Origin: Akkermansiaceae bacterium
GTDB taxonomy: Bacteria > Verrucomicrobiota > Verrucomicrobiia > Verrucomicrobiales > Akkermansiaceae
NCBI GenBank assembly: GCA_024233135.1
Contig: JACKPZ010000004.1
Location: 62,001-126,000 of the forward strand
Length of the DNA: 64,000 nt
Direction of reading: 5' to 3'
Of the stretch, positions 1 through 8,032 are shown one piece after another. A program made the translations under genes and the position numbers. The notes beneath the pieces are model-generated. The model worked only from the letters and a program-made list of their open reading frames with translations, did no database searches and was not told the DNA's origin. Each line of letters begins with the position of its first letter. Position 1 is the stretch's first letter.

Positions 1-1598
1 ACATCGACGTCTGCGCGCGGAACTTCCGCAAACGCCTTTCGCGCCGTCTCGAACGAAGCGGTTGTTTCCGGGTCGGACTTCGCCTGCCGCAGCAGCGCGA
101 GCAGCAGCGAATCACGGGCGATCCGGAGCTTGAAATCGGCGTCCTTCGGCATCGTCTCCCAAGCATCGAGCGCCTCTTCCAACCGCCTGCCGGCGGCCTC
201 CTCATCGCCCGCCGCGAGCATCACTTCGGCGAGCTCCAATTTCACCCGGGCGTGCTCGTCCTTGAGTGCGTCCTGGTCCGATGTCCTCGTCAGGAAATCA
301 TTGAAATACCGTTCCAACCGTTTGAGCCTCAGATCTCTACCATCCAGAGGAGGCAGGCTCCGATGACCCTTCTCCATCGCCCATTCAAACAAGCGGTCCC
401 CGATCAAGCGGGACGCCTCGAGCCGCGCCAGCCAGCGGTCGCGCTCATACGAAAGCACGTGCGTCGCCTCCTCCGCCTCCGCCCGCGCCTTTTCCATCGC
501 CGCCTTGGAGGTCTCGATCTCGGTGCCAGCCTCGATCTGTTCGGCGCGCCGCGCGACCCGCTCACCCGCGAGCTGCGAGGCGGCGAGCTGCCAGAGACCG
601 GCGAGGCCGATCGCCAGAACGATCGCCGCGCCGAGGGCGAACCACACGCGACGGGTCGCCCGCTCGGCTTTGCGCCGCTGGTCGAGCAGGGTGTCGATCT
701 CCCGGCTGCGCGCAAGGTCCGCCTCCACCGTTTCGAATCCGGCGCTGACCTCGACCATGCTGCCCGGCCGCGAGTCCGGATCCAATGTCAGGCAGCGTTC
801 GATCCATTCCCGGAGGCCCTCCTCCAGTGGATTCGCCGCCGGGTCCGGCCACTCGATGGTCTCCTGCTGGGCAACATTGCGGGCCACTTTCTCCAGATCG
901 GCGTGGATGCCATCACGATGAGTCGCCCCCGCCGGCGGCGCGACTTGTTGGAAGGTCTCGTTGCATCGCGGGAAACGCCCGGTGATCAGCCGGAATGCCA
1001 ACGACCCGAAGGCATACACATCCCAGTGGTAGCCCTCCTCTTCGAGAAAGCCGGCGGGGCGCAGCAGTTGCTCGGGCGGTTGGTAGAGCACCGCGTCGGT
1101 GAAGTGGAAATTCGAAACGCCGGGCATGTTGCCGAGCGCCCAGTCGCTGACCAGCACCGAGCCGTCGTGAGCAATGAACACATTCCCCGGCTTCAGGTTT
1201 CCGTGGGCCACACGCTTCGAGTGGATGCCGGCGAGCGTGCGGGCCAAAGCTCGCACCACTTTCCACGAATCGATGCCGGGATGTTCGTCGAGTTTGTGCT
1301 GGAGCGACCGCGGGACCATTGGCTGCCCCTCGACCTCGTCGGCCACCAGCGGCAGCAGCACACAGGCCGGCGCGCCGCCGAAGTCCGCCGCCAGCACGGG
1401 CATCACACCGTCGGGCCAGCCGCCCGCGGCGAGGCGTTTGGTGGTCTTGTCGAGCAGGTTGCGGTTGATCGCCGGCTCATCGAGCACCTTCAGGACGCAG
1501 GGGGCTCCCGCCCGATCCTCGGCTTGGAACACCCGTCCGCTTTCACCGAAACCAATGAGGTCGTGGACCGTCAGGTCATCCAGCCGGAGAACATCCAT
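1..1598 (-). CDS. Partial Ser/Thr protein kinase-fold membrane protein, probable pseudokinase
   Basis: Starts at ATG 1598 on the minus strand and runs off the left edge, so 532 codons are visible. Residues 1-290 show a kinase fold: glycine-rich loop GFGESGRVF (16-24), VLK lysine K37, catalytic loop HGNLKPGN (132-139), SDWALG at the DFG position (D152) and PPE at the APE position. The catalytic aspartate of HRD is Asn (N134), so phosphotransfer is doubtful. One membrane segment (about 318-340) is followed by a charged, coiled-coil-like region, so the kinase fold would face the cytoplasm and the rest the periplasm. It is divergent from lolA, with 90 bases between the starts. The fold is clear; activity and role are unknown. 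Confidence 0.8.
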   Translation of the reverse strand, partial: MDVLRLDDLTVHDLIGFGESGRVFQAEDRAGAPCVLKVLDEPAINRNLLDKTTKRLAAGGWPDGVMPVLAADFGGAPACVLLPLVADEVEGQPMVPRSLQHKLDEHPGIDSWKVVRALARTLAGIHSKRVAHGNLKPGNVFIAHDGSVLVSDWALGNMPGVSNFHFTDAVLYQPPEQLLRPAGFLEEEGYHWDVYAFGSLAFRLITGRFPRCNETFQQVAPPAGATHRDGIHADLEKVARNVAQQETIEWPDPAANPLEEGLREWIERCLTLDPDSRPGSMVEVSAGFETVEADLARSREIDTLLDQRRKAERATRRVWFALGAAIVLAIGLAGLWQLAASQLAGERVARRAEQIEAGTEIETSKAAMEKARAEAEEATHVLSYERDRWLARLEASRLIGDRLFEWAMEKGHRSLPPLDGRDLRLKRLERYFNDFLTRTSDQDALKDEHARVKLELAEVMLAAGDEEAAGRRLEEALDAWETMPKDADFKLRIARDSLLLALLRQAKSDPETTASFETARKAFAEVPRADVD

Positions 1599-1688
1599 CG
1601 GCGAATTTCTAGACGACACCACCGGGGAAGCCAACCCCCAATGCAGCTTGCGCTTGATCGCGGCCCGGAGCGCTCCGACAGTCCGCCC

Positions 1689-2318
1689 ATGGTCATCCGG
1701 ATCCTTGGTTTCCTCGCCCTGATGGCATCCCTCGCGGGGGCCGAAAACACCACGCTCGACCGCTGGCTCGCCCGCCAGGAGACGATCCGCGCGATGGAGG
1801 TCAGCTTCACCCAGACGCGCACGCTGCCCGCTCTCAAGAAACCGGTCGTCACCCCCGGCCGCCTGGTCTTCCAGAAACCTGGCAAACTCCGCTGGGAACT
1901 CGGTGACCCGCCGGCGACCATTGCCGTATCCGACGGAGAGACCGTCACGCTCGTCGACCGCAAGGACGGCAGCGCCCGGCAGATTCCGGCGGATTCGCCG
2001 AAGGCGACCCGTTTTTCGCTGCTCGCGGGCCGCGCGTTGCGCACGGCGGACGGGTTCAAGGAGACCTTCGAGGTCGCCGCCCATCGGGTGGACAAGGGCA
2101 TCGAGCAATTCACGCTCAGGCCGCTCGACCGCTCGCTGCGCAACCAGGTGCCTTGGGTTTTCCTCAGCATCGACCCGAAGAGCGAGCGCCTCGTCGCCCT
2201 CGAGCTCGAACTCAAGGACAAGTCCCGCATCCGTTCGGTGTTCGGGAAACCGGAGATCAACAGAAATCCCGATCCCGCCTTGTTCACCGTCGACCTGAGC
2301 GGCTTGAAGGTCAGGTGA
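1689..2318 (+). CDS. lolA: Outer-membrane lipoprotein carrier protein LolA family
   Basis: 209 residues. A hydrophobic signal peptide (about residues 1-19, ending LAGA) is followed by a LolA-type unclosed beta-barrel pattern: SFTQTRTLPAL near 35-47, PGRLVFQKPGKLRW, repeated strands and VFGKPEIN near the end. LolA-family proteins ferry lipoproteins across the periplasm. The ATG at 1689 is chosen because it begins the signal peptide; the frame stays open far upstream, but that part is antisense to the kinase gene. The stop overlaps the convergent isomerase gene by 8 bases. No LolB or LolCDE is in the window, so a LolA-like protein with another cargo remains possible. Confidence 0.8.
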   Translation: MVIRILGFLALMASLAGAENTTLDRWLARQETIRAMEVSFTQTRTLPALKKPVVTPGRLVFQKPGKLRWELGDPPATIAVSDGETVTLVDRKDGSARQIPADSPKATRFSLLAGRALRTADGFKETFEVAAHRVDKGIEQFTLRPLDRSLRNQVPWVFLSIDPKSERLVALELELKDKSRIRSVFGKPEINRNPDPALFTVDLSGLKVR

Positions 2319-3174
2319 AAGTCGATTGCTCGCGGATGGTCCGGAACGCGGCGCCCCATTGCTCTGGCTCGCCGCGGCCCTCGATGCTGATCGCGCCTTC
2401 CCAGCCCTTCTCGTGGAGGACACGGAAAAACGGCCGAAAATCGTCGCCCTTCACACCCGGATAGGTCCGTTCGGCCTTCTCGGCGATCTCCATGTGCGCC
2501 ACCACTTCCAGCGCGTCACGCAGGTCGTCCGGCGTGTCGCCCATCACCCGCATGTGATAGAGATCGGCCAGCACGCGGACGCGCGGATGGCCCGCGGCGC
2601 GGATCAATGACGCCGCCTGAGCGATGTGGTTGATGAAGTTGCATTCTCTTTCCTGCAACTGCTCGACGACCACCGTAACACCGCGTTTTTCCGCCAGAGG
2701 TCCCATCTTCTTGAGCAGTTCCACGAACTGCTTCTCCGCTTTCGCGCGAGGGAAGCCGTCCGGAACTCGGCGCGCGCCGGAACTGCCGAAGACGATGAAT
2801 TTGCCGCGCGCCTCGGCCAAACGCCGGAACGCGGTGTCCGCCCACTCGAGCACTTCGTCGTGGTTCGCGTCCGGCCCCACGCAGTGCAAATGCGGCGGCC
2901 GGATGAAGCTGTTGCACGCGAGCACCGGCAGCGGCGCACCTTGGATCGATGCGAGTTGTTTCGCGAACGCGGCGTCGTCCTTGCCCGGGACGAGAAACGC
3001 GTCGGTCGAGAGCGTCAGGAATGACGCTCCCGCCCGCTTCAGCGCCGCCGCGTGTTCCGGCGACGAAGCGATGCCCATCCCGGTGAAGACGGTCTTGCCC
3101 TCCGTTTCCGCCGCCTTCAGCGAGCAGCCCGCCAGTGCGAAAGCACCCGTTTTCAGCCAGGTCCGGCGTCTCAT
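2311..3174 (-). CDS. Exported sugar phosphate isomerase/epimerase-like (TIM barrel) protein
   Basis: 287 residues. The N-terminus has consecutive arginines (MRRRTWLK), a hydrophobic stretch and LAGC, which reads as a Tat signal with a lipobox. The remainder matches the xylose-isomerase-like TIM-barrel superfamily: VVVEQLQERECNFINH, VLADLYHMRVMGD and a C-terminal GAISIEGRGEP with metal-binding E, D, H and E residues. The start at 3174 follows the stop of the upstream oxidoreductase by 5 bases, so the two are probably one operon. Such isomerase/Gfo-Idh pairs are common in Verrucomicrobiota and Planctomycetota and act on sugars or cyclitols; the substrate here is not evident. Confidence 0.75.
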   Translation of the reverse strand: MRRRTWLKTGAFALAGCSLKAAETEGKTVFTGMGIASSPEHAAALKRAGASFLTLSTDAFLVPGKDDAAFAKQLASIQGAPLPVLACNSFIRPPHLHCVGPDANHDEVLEWADTAFRRLAEARGKFIVFGSSGARRVPDGFPRAKAEKQFVELLKKMGPLAEKRGVTVVVEQLQERECNFINHIAQAASLIRAAGHPRVRVLADLYHMRVMGDTPDDLRDALEVVAHMEIAEKAERTYPGVKGDDFRPFFRVLHEKGWEGAISIEGRGEPEQWGAAFRTIREQSTFT

Positions 3175-3179
3175 GTCCG

Positions 3180-4529
3180 TCAGAGGTGAAACACCTTGCC
3201 GCCAGCCATCACCTCCTGCGTCTTCTCGTCGAAAGTGACGCGCTCGCCGGTGCGGGCCGCGGCGTTGGCCATGATGGTGGCGATCGAGTGTTGGTAGCCG
3301 GCCTCTACCGGCGCATGGGTCTGCTTGCGCGAGCGCAGGCACTCGAGCCAGTTGCGCATGTGGGCGCTGGTCATCGGATCCGCGCCCGTGTTCGCCGACG
3401 CGGCGGCCGGGCCGTCGCCCTCCAGCTTCAGCGCTTCGAGGCGGTTGCCCTTCATGCCCATGGCGGCCGCCTCGGCGTCGCCGAGCCCGCCTTTCGGGGT
3501 CACCTTCCCTGTATCAAGGTTCAGCTCGCCGCCGTTTGAGTAGTAGACCTCCTTGATGCCACCCGCCGAGTTGCTGAAACGAGAGCTGTAGACCACTTGG
3601 AACCCCTTCGTCGGATCGTCCAGCGGACCGTAGTCGAAGACCGCCGTCAACGTGTCGAAGTTCGAGCGCCCGTCCTTCCACTGATAGATCCCGCCGTTGG
3701 CCGACACCGAGCGCGGGTGCGGAAGGCCGGTGAACCAATGGATCGTGTCGATCTGATGGCACATCCATTGTCCCGGGATGCCCGAGGAATACGGCCAGAA
3801 GAGACGGTATTCGAGATACTTGCGCGGATCCCACTCATCGTCCGGACGATTTCCGAGGAAGCGTTTCCAGTCGATATCCTCCTTGCGCAGCTTCGCCACC
3901 AGGTCCGGACGCCGCCAGCGGCCCGGCTGGTTCACGTTCCACGTCATTTCCGCGGCGACGATTGGTCCGAATTTGCCGCTCTTCAGGTAATCGTGAGCCG
4001 CGTGATAGGTCGATCCCGAGCGCCGCTGCGAGCCCACCTGGAACACCTTGCCGCTTTCCTTCACCGCCTTGAGCGCCATCCGCGCGTCGGCCATCGTCTC
4101 GGCGAAGGGTTTCTCGCAATACACGTCGCAACCGGCCTGAACCGCCTGGGTGGCGTGCAGCGCGTGCTGGAAATCCGCCGTCGAGATGATCACCGCGTCC
4201 GGTTTCGCCTGCTCGTAGAGTTCCTCATTGTTCCGATAGGTCGCCACGTCGATGCCCATCTCCTTTTTGAAATACGCTTTCGCTTCGTCGCGCCGCACGG
4301 ACCAAAGGTCGGACACGCCCACGATCTCGCAGTTGAACGGGCCGGACACTCCTTTGAACGCCGGCATCAAGGCCTGCCGCAGGCGGTCGGAGAATCCGAC
4401 GATGCCGATCCGGATCCGCTCGTTCGCGCCGGGTGTGCGCGTCTGGCCGAGCGCGGTGGGGAACGTGCGGGCTGCGAGAAGACCAAGGGAGCCCAGCGAG
4501 CCGGTGCGGAGGATCTGACGTCGATTCAT
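3180..4529 (-). CDS. Tat-exported Gfo/Idh/MocA family oxidoreductase
   Basis: 449 residues. The Tat-type signal MNRRQILRTGSLGSLG fixes the start at 4529. A Rossmann NAD(P) fold begins at RIRIGIVGFSDR, and the motif CEKPFAETM contains the conserved EKP lysine of the Gfo/Idh/MocA family. The C-terminal half is the usual open beta-sheet substrate domain, with GIPGQWMCHQIDTIHWF and its conserved histidines. Family members oxidise or reduce sugars and cyclitols, usually with a tightly held NAD(P). It is the first gene of a two-gene operon with the TIM-barrel protein. The periplasmic location is inferred from the signal; the substrate is unknown. Confidence 0.85.
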   Translation of the reverse strand: MNRRQILRTGSLGSLGLLAARTFPTALGQTRTPGANERIRIGIVGFSDRLRQALMPAFKGVSGPFNCEIVGVSDLWSVRRDEAKAYFKKEMGIDVATYRNNEELYEQAKPDAVIISTADFQHALHATQAVQAGCDVYCEKPFAETMADARMALKAVKESGKVFQVGSQRRSGSTYHAAHDYLKSGKFGPIVAAEMTWNVNQPGRWRRPDLVAKLRKEDIDWKRFLGNRPDDEWDPRKYLEYRLFWPYSSGIPGQWMCHQIDTIHWFTGLPHPRSVSANGGIYQWKDGRSNFDTLTAVFDYGPLDDPTKGFQVVYSSRFSNSAGGIKEVYYSNGGELNLDTGKVTPKGGLGDAEAAAMGMKGNRLEALKLEGDGPAAASANTGADPMTSAHMRNWLECLRSRKQTHAPVEAGYQHSIATIMANAAARTGERVTFDEKTQEVMAGGKVFHL

Positions 4530-4634
4530 GATGCGATGGATGGATTTTCGGTTGGGTGCGCCATCCGACGCATGCCGGACAGACTCCACCGATACCAAAC
4601 GGTTTCCCTCCGGCTTTCAAACCCGAAAGTCCGT

Positions 4635-4985
4635 TCACTCCAGTCCCTCGCGTTTCACCCTCGGCAGCGATGCCACCACCAGCTCGTAGGAATGCCCGAT
4701 GAGATCCCGCAGCAGATCGCCCGGCACGCTTCCGTCCAACCGCACCGTGTTCCAATGCCGTTTGTTCATGTGATAGCCAGGCGTGATCCCCTCGTAGCGG
4801 TCGCGCAGGTCCACGGCGCGCTCCGGATCGCACTTCAGGTTCAGCCGCGCGGGGAAATCGTCGGGCACCGTCAACGCGAACATCTTGCCCGCCACCTTGT
4901 AGACCAGCACCTCCGGGCCGAAGGGAGTCGTCTCCTCCGCTCCGGGGAAGGAAAGAATGAAACCGATCGCGTCCGGCAGGTCCAT
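4635..4985 (-). CDS. MmcQ/YjbR family protein
   Basis: 116 residues, the normal length for the family. Conserved features include the N-terminal LSFPGAEETTPFGPEVLVYKVAGKMFAL, read here as its parts LSFPGAEETTPFG and VYKVAGKMFAL, then LNLKCDPERA, the mid-domain PGYHMNKRHWNTV and the closing DLIGHSYELVV. The fold is a CyaY-like alpha/beta domain with a proposed but poorly defined DNA-binding role. It lies 4 bases after the stop of a small membrane-protein gene, so the two may be cotranscribed. The family call is firm; the cellular role is not established. Confidence 0.85.
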   Translation of the reverse strand: MDLPDAIGFILSFPGAEETTPFGPEVLVYKVAGKMFALTVPDDFPARLNLKCDPERAVDLRDRYEGITPGYHMNKRHWNTVRLDGSVPGDLLRDLIGHSYELVVASLPRVKREGLE

Positions 4986-4989
4986 GGCG

Positions 4990-5190
4990 TCATTTCACCT
5001 CTTTGATCAAGATCGGCCGGTTCGGATTGTCGGCTTCGAACTTCACATCGATCTGGCTCGGAGGCCGCGGCGGCCGCGCCAGCCCGCCGGCCAGTTGCAC
5101 CGACGTCCCGAGCCGGTTCATGCCAACGAAAAGAATCGACGCGGAAACGATCATTCCGCCGGACAGGATGCATGCGTGCAGGGTTTTCAT
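4990..5190 (-). CDS. Small hypothetical protein with N-terminal membrane/signal segment
   Basis: 66 residues beginning MKTLHACILSGGM, with one hydrophobic segment (about 6-24), a Pro/Arg-rich linker (LARPPRPPSQ) and an acidic/basic tail. I do not recognise a family. The start at 5190 is preferred over upstream in-frame codons because it places Met-Lys before the hydrophobic segment. It ends 4 bases before the YjbR gene. It may be a single-pass membrane or secreted peptide. Confidence is moderate because small ORFs in GC-rich DNA can be spurious, but the signal-like N-terminus and tight spacing favour a real gene. Confidence 0.5.
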   Translation of the reverse strand: MKTLHACILSGGMIVSASILFVGMNRLGTSVQLAGGLARPPRPPSQIDVKFEADNPNRPILIKEVK

Positions 5191-5281
5191 GTGACTTCGC
5201 CTTTTAGTTCTTTCCTCACCACGAAACGAACCGCAGCCACCGATGAAAAGCAGAAATCCGGATGGTCCATCTCCCATCTTT

Positions 5282-6025
5282 TCACGTTTCCGCGTGCCCC
5301 TCCATCGTCCCGCGCCTTTGCAGCAGGTTCGCGATCGTCCAGCAACCTGCGGCCCATGCGGCGCCGACGGACCACCCGGCCAGCACGTCCGTCGGCCAAT
5401 GCACGCCCAGATAGATCCGCGAGACGCCCACCAGAAACGTGACCATCGCGGCGAGCATAAGGATGTAGGCACGGATCGCCCGCCGACTCTCGACCTTCGC
5501 CAGCAGCGCGCCCAATGTGAGATACGTCACCGCCGACATCATCGAGTGCCCGCTTGGAAAACTGGCGGTATACACCAGCGACCCGTGCGGGACGAGATCC
5601 GGCCGAGGCCGGTCGAAGCCCATCTTCAACAAGCTGCTCGCCACGATGCCTCCGCCGATGGCGCCCAGAAGGAAAACCATCGCCCGATGTTTGCCCCGCA
5701 GCGCGAGGTATCCGGCCGCCGCGATCGACAGTCCGCCCAGAATCACCGTGCCGCCAAGGCCGGTGATGTCGCGCGCCATCTCCTCGACCATCGGCGGCCC
5801 CCAGGGCTCCGCATGGTTCTCCGGATTCCGTAGAGCGAGCAGGATCCGCTCGTCCACCCCGGCGGTCTCGCCCTCCATCACCTCGTCCGCGATCTCCGCG
5901 AATCCCCACGACGCGAGCGAGACGAACAGGATCAGCAGCATCACCGGCCGCTCGTGCCGCCCGATGTAGCGCACGAATCGCAGGCACCGGTTCCAGAACG
6001 AGCGCGCGGGCGGGCAGAGGTCCAT
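5282..6025 (-). CDS. PAP2-family membrane phosphatase
   Basis: About 247 residues from ATG 6025 (an upstream in-frame start would add 35 residues of low-complexity sequence). All three phosphatidic-acid-phosphatase motifs are present: KMGFDRPRP, FPSGHS and SRIYLGVHWPTD. Several membrane helices flank them, including the segments around VMLLILFVSLASW and AMVFLLGAIGGGIV. Family members remove phosphate from lipid phosphates such as phosphatidate or undecaprenyl pyrophosphate at the outer face of the inner membrane. Neighbours do not reveal the substrate. It is divergent from cdaA, with about 220 bases between the two starts. Confidence 0.85.
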   Translation of the reverse strand: MDLCPPARSFWNRCLRFVRYIGRHERPVMLLILFVSLASWGFAEIADEVMEGETAGVDERILLALRNPENHAEPWGPPMVEEMARDITGLGGTVILGGLSIAAAGYLALRGKHRAMVFLLGAIGGGIVASSLLKMGFDRPRPDLVPHGSLVYTASFPSGHSMMSAVTYLTLGALLAKVESRRAIRAYILMLAAMVTFLVGVSRIYLGVHWPTDVLAGWSVGAAWAAGCWTIANLLQRRGTMEGHAET

Positions 6026-6197
6026 CACCGTCCGCGCTACCCTCGCATCCGTCCGTCCGCCACCAAAAGATGATCCGGATGGAGGGAAGTCCAAATCGGA
6101 ACCGAAACATCCGATTCCCCAGCCCGGCACACCGAGCCCCCCGGTTCGCGGCTCCGGCCGGAGTCTGACAAAACCGGAAGTCTTTCCATTTCAAGGG

Positions 6198-6227
6198 TTG
6201 TCAGGGGCGAGGGTGCGGGCGTATGGT
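6198..6227 (+). promoter_or_regulatory. Candidate sigma70-type promoter of cdaA
   Basis: TTGTCA at 6198-6203 and TATGGT at 6222-6227 are separated by 18 bases, and the cdaA ATG lies at 6245. A transcript starting 6-8 bases after the -10 would have a leader of only about 10 bases, which fits the absence of a Shine-Dalgarno sequence here. Pattern match only. Confidence 0.35.
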
Positions 6228-6244
6228 TCCGGGCAATCCATCGC

Positions 6245-7087
6245 ATGTGGGAATACTTTCTTGAATACTGGCGGGACGGCATCGAGATCCTTCTTCTGGC
6301 GGCGTGCATCTATCAGATCTATCGCGCTTTCCGTGCCACCCGCGGCGCGCAGATTCTCGTGGGTCTGGTGACGATCCTCGTTGTGCTGACGCTCGTCTCG
6401 GCGATCTTCAAGTTCGAGGTGATCCAGTGGATCATCACCCGCGCGGCGGCGGTGCTGGCCTTCGCGATGATCGTGATTTTCCAGCCGGAACTGCGCAGCG
6501 GTTTGGCGCGGTTGGGCAGCAACCGCTTGTTTTCCGTCTTCGGCAAGCGGCGCCACGATTTCCTCGAGCGTTTCGCGGACGCGGTGTTCCACCTTTCGAA
6601 GAAACGGATCGGCGCATTGTTCGCGATCCAGCGCGACGTGAGCCTCAAGGAGCAGCTCGAAACCGGCGTCGCGCTCGACGCTCGGTTCTCGCCGGAGCTG
6701 GCGCAGGCGGTGTTCTATCCGAAGGCTCCGCTGCACGACGGCGGCATGATCATCGCCGACGAGCGGGTCGCCGGCGCGGCCTGCGTGTTTCCCGTGACCG
6801 AACGCGAGATGCAGGACCGCTCGACCGGGCTGCGGCACCGCGCGGCGATCGGCCTCACCGAGCGGACCGACGCGGTGGCCGTGGTGGTGAGCGAGGAGAC
6901 CGGCGGCATCTCGATCTGCGAGAACGGCGTGCTCCAGCGCAACCTAACCGAAACCCAGTTCCGCGAGCGGCTCGCCGAGATCTTCCTTTCCCGTATCCCC
7001 ACCACCGATGAAACCGACGATGCCACACAACTGGATCGCAAAACTTCTGTCGCTGCTTCTGGCGATCGCGATCTGGTTTCTGATTAA
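6245..7087 (+). CDS. cdaA: Diadenylate cyclase CdaA (c-di-AMP synthase)
   Basis: 280 residues. Three N-terminal membrane helices (about 12-30, 36-56 and 62-80) are followed by a DisA_N cyclase domain. The nucleotide-binding motifs are LHDGG (D165-G167; the family commonly has DGA) and RHR (197-199, in GLRHRAAIGLTE). The enzyme condenses two ATP to c-di-AMP, a messenger for cell-wall and potassium/osmolyte homeostasis, at the inner membrane. The product is membrane-bound like Bacillus CdaA rather than soluble like DisA. In Firmicutes cdaA is followed by cdaR and glmM; here only a short overlapping membrane ORF follows. The C-terminal tail after about residue 255 is polar and unconserved in appearance. 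Confidence 0.9.
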   Translation: MWEYFLEYWRDGIEILLLAACIYQIYRAFRATRGAQILVGLVTILVVLTLVSAIFKFEVIQWIITRAAAVLAFAMIVIFQPELRSGLARLGSNRLFSVFGKRRHDFLERFADAVFHLSKKRIGALFAIQRDVSLKEQLETGVALDARFSPELAQAVFYPKAPLHDGGMIIADERVAGAACVFPVTEREMQDRSTGLRHRAAIGLTERTDAVAVVVSEETGGISICENGVLQRNLTETQFRERLAEIFLSRIPTTDETDDATQLDRKTSVAASGDRDLVSD

Positions 7088-7163
7088 ATACAATCTGGCG
7101 GACAACGGCGGGTTCATGGAACGCCCGCCGAAGGCGCAGATCGTACCCGAGCCGGTGAAGTGA
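7008..7163 (+). CDS. Tiny membrane protein overlapping cdaA, resembling the CdaR/YbbR N-terminus
   Basis: 51 residues from ATG 7008, or 47 from the in-frame ATG at 7020. After a short start (MPHNWIAK), one hydrophobic helix LLSLLLAIAIWFLIKYNL is followed by a short polar tail. The Lys-Leu-Leu-Ser-Leu-Leu-Leu-Ala-Ile-Ala-Ile-Trp-Phe pattern is what YbbR/CdaR proteins carry before their periplasmic repeats, but here no YbbR domain follows. It overlaps the 3' end of cdaA by about 80 bases in another frame and ends 3 bases before the convergent panC stop. It is inferred to be a minimal CdaA partner. No expression evidence is available. Confidence 0.5.
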   Translation: MKPTMPHNWIAKLLSLLLAIAIWFLIKYNLADNGGFMERPPKAQIVPEPVK

Positions 7164-7166
7164 GGC

Positions 7167-7994
7167 TCAGTTCGACGGCAGGTCGACGTGGTCGATGAGG
7201 CGGACGTCGCCGTAGAAAACCGCGGTGGCGAGGATGTTGGGACGGGTGAGATCCGCGGCGGTCTGCAGGGTTTCCGCATCGACGAGTTCGAGGTAGTCGA
7301 TGCGGGCGAACGGCGAGGCTTCGATGTCCGCGCGGGCGGCGGCGAGGATGGCGGACGGGGTGTCGAGCGCGGCGGCGGAGACAAGCGCGCGGTGGATGCG
7401 CGGCGCATCCGCACGGTGCTCGGGAGCGAGCCGGACATTGCGGGACGACATCGCGAGGCCGTCGGCCTCGCGGATCGTCGGGTGGCCGATGATTTCCACC
7501 GGCACGTCGAGATCGCGGACCATGCGGCGGATGACGGCGAGTTGTTGGAAATCCTTCTCGCCGAAGATGGCGGCGTCGCAGGACGTGAGCAGGAAGAGTT
7601 TCAGGACCACCGTGCAAACGCCGTCGAAGTGCCCCGGACGGGTGGCGCCGCAGAGGCCGGCGGATAGAAGCGTCTCGGTGACGGTGATGGAACGGTCGGG
7701 AAAATACATTGAGCCGACGTCGGGCGCGAAGACGACATCGACCCCGAGTTCGCGGCAATTGGCGAGATCGTTATCGAGCGTGCGCGGGTAGGCGGCGAGG
7801 TCGCCGGGGCGATCGAACTGGATCGGGTTCACGAAGATGGAAACCATCACGCAGCCGTCTGGACCTGCCGCCTCGCGCCCGGCACGCATCAGGGCGAGGT
7901 GGCCATCGTGTAGGGCTCCCATGGTGGGGACAAGAACACGTCTCCCGCAGAGCGGAAGCGCGCGGAGTTCATCGCGGGTGGTGAGGACTTGCAT
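7167..7994 (-). CDS. panC: Pantothenate synthetase
   Basis: 275 residues. Class I nucleotidyl-transferase signatures are visible: PTMGALHDGHLAL (HIGH-like motif), SIFVNPIQF, FGEKDFQQL and the KMSKS-like region READGLAMSSRN. It joins pantoate and beta-alanine with ATP to make pantothenate, the coenzyme A precursor, in the cytosol. The start at 7994 gives the standard MQVLTTRDELR N-terminus; an upstream in-frame start would add 14 unlikely residues. No panB or panD is in the window. It lies downstream of xseA on the same strand with a gap of about 38 bases, so cotranscription is possible. Confidence 0.95.
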   Translation of the reverse strand: MQVLTTRDELRALPLCGRRVLVPTMGALHDGHLALMRAGREAAGPDGCVMVSIFVNPIQFDRPGDLAAYPRTLDNDLANCRELGVDVVFAPDVGSMYFPDRSITVTETLLSAGLCGATRPGHFDGVCTVVLKLFLLTSCDAAIFGEKDFQQLAVIRRMVRDLDVPVEIIGHPTIREADGLAMSSRNVRLAPEHRADAPRIHRALVSAAALDTPSAILAAARADIEASPFARIDYLELVDAETLQTAADLTRPNILATAVFYGDVRLIDHVDLPSN

Positions 7995-8032
7995 GTCGGT
8001 GGCGGGTCGGCGGCATGGAGGAAATGTGCCTG

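Noticed and set aside
252..1688. N-terminal extension of the lolA frame
   Set aside because: It is antisense to the kinase-fold gene; the true lolA start at 1689 begins a signal peptide.
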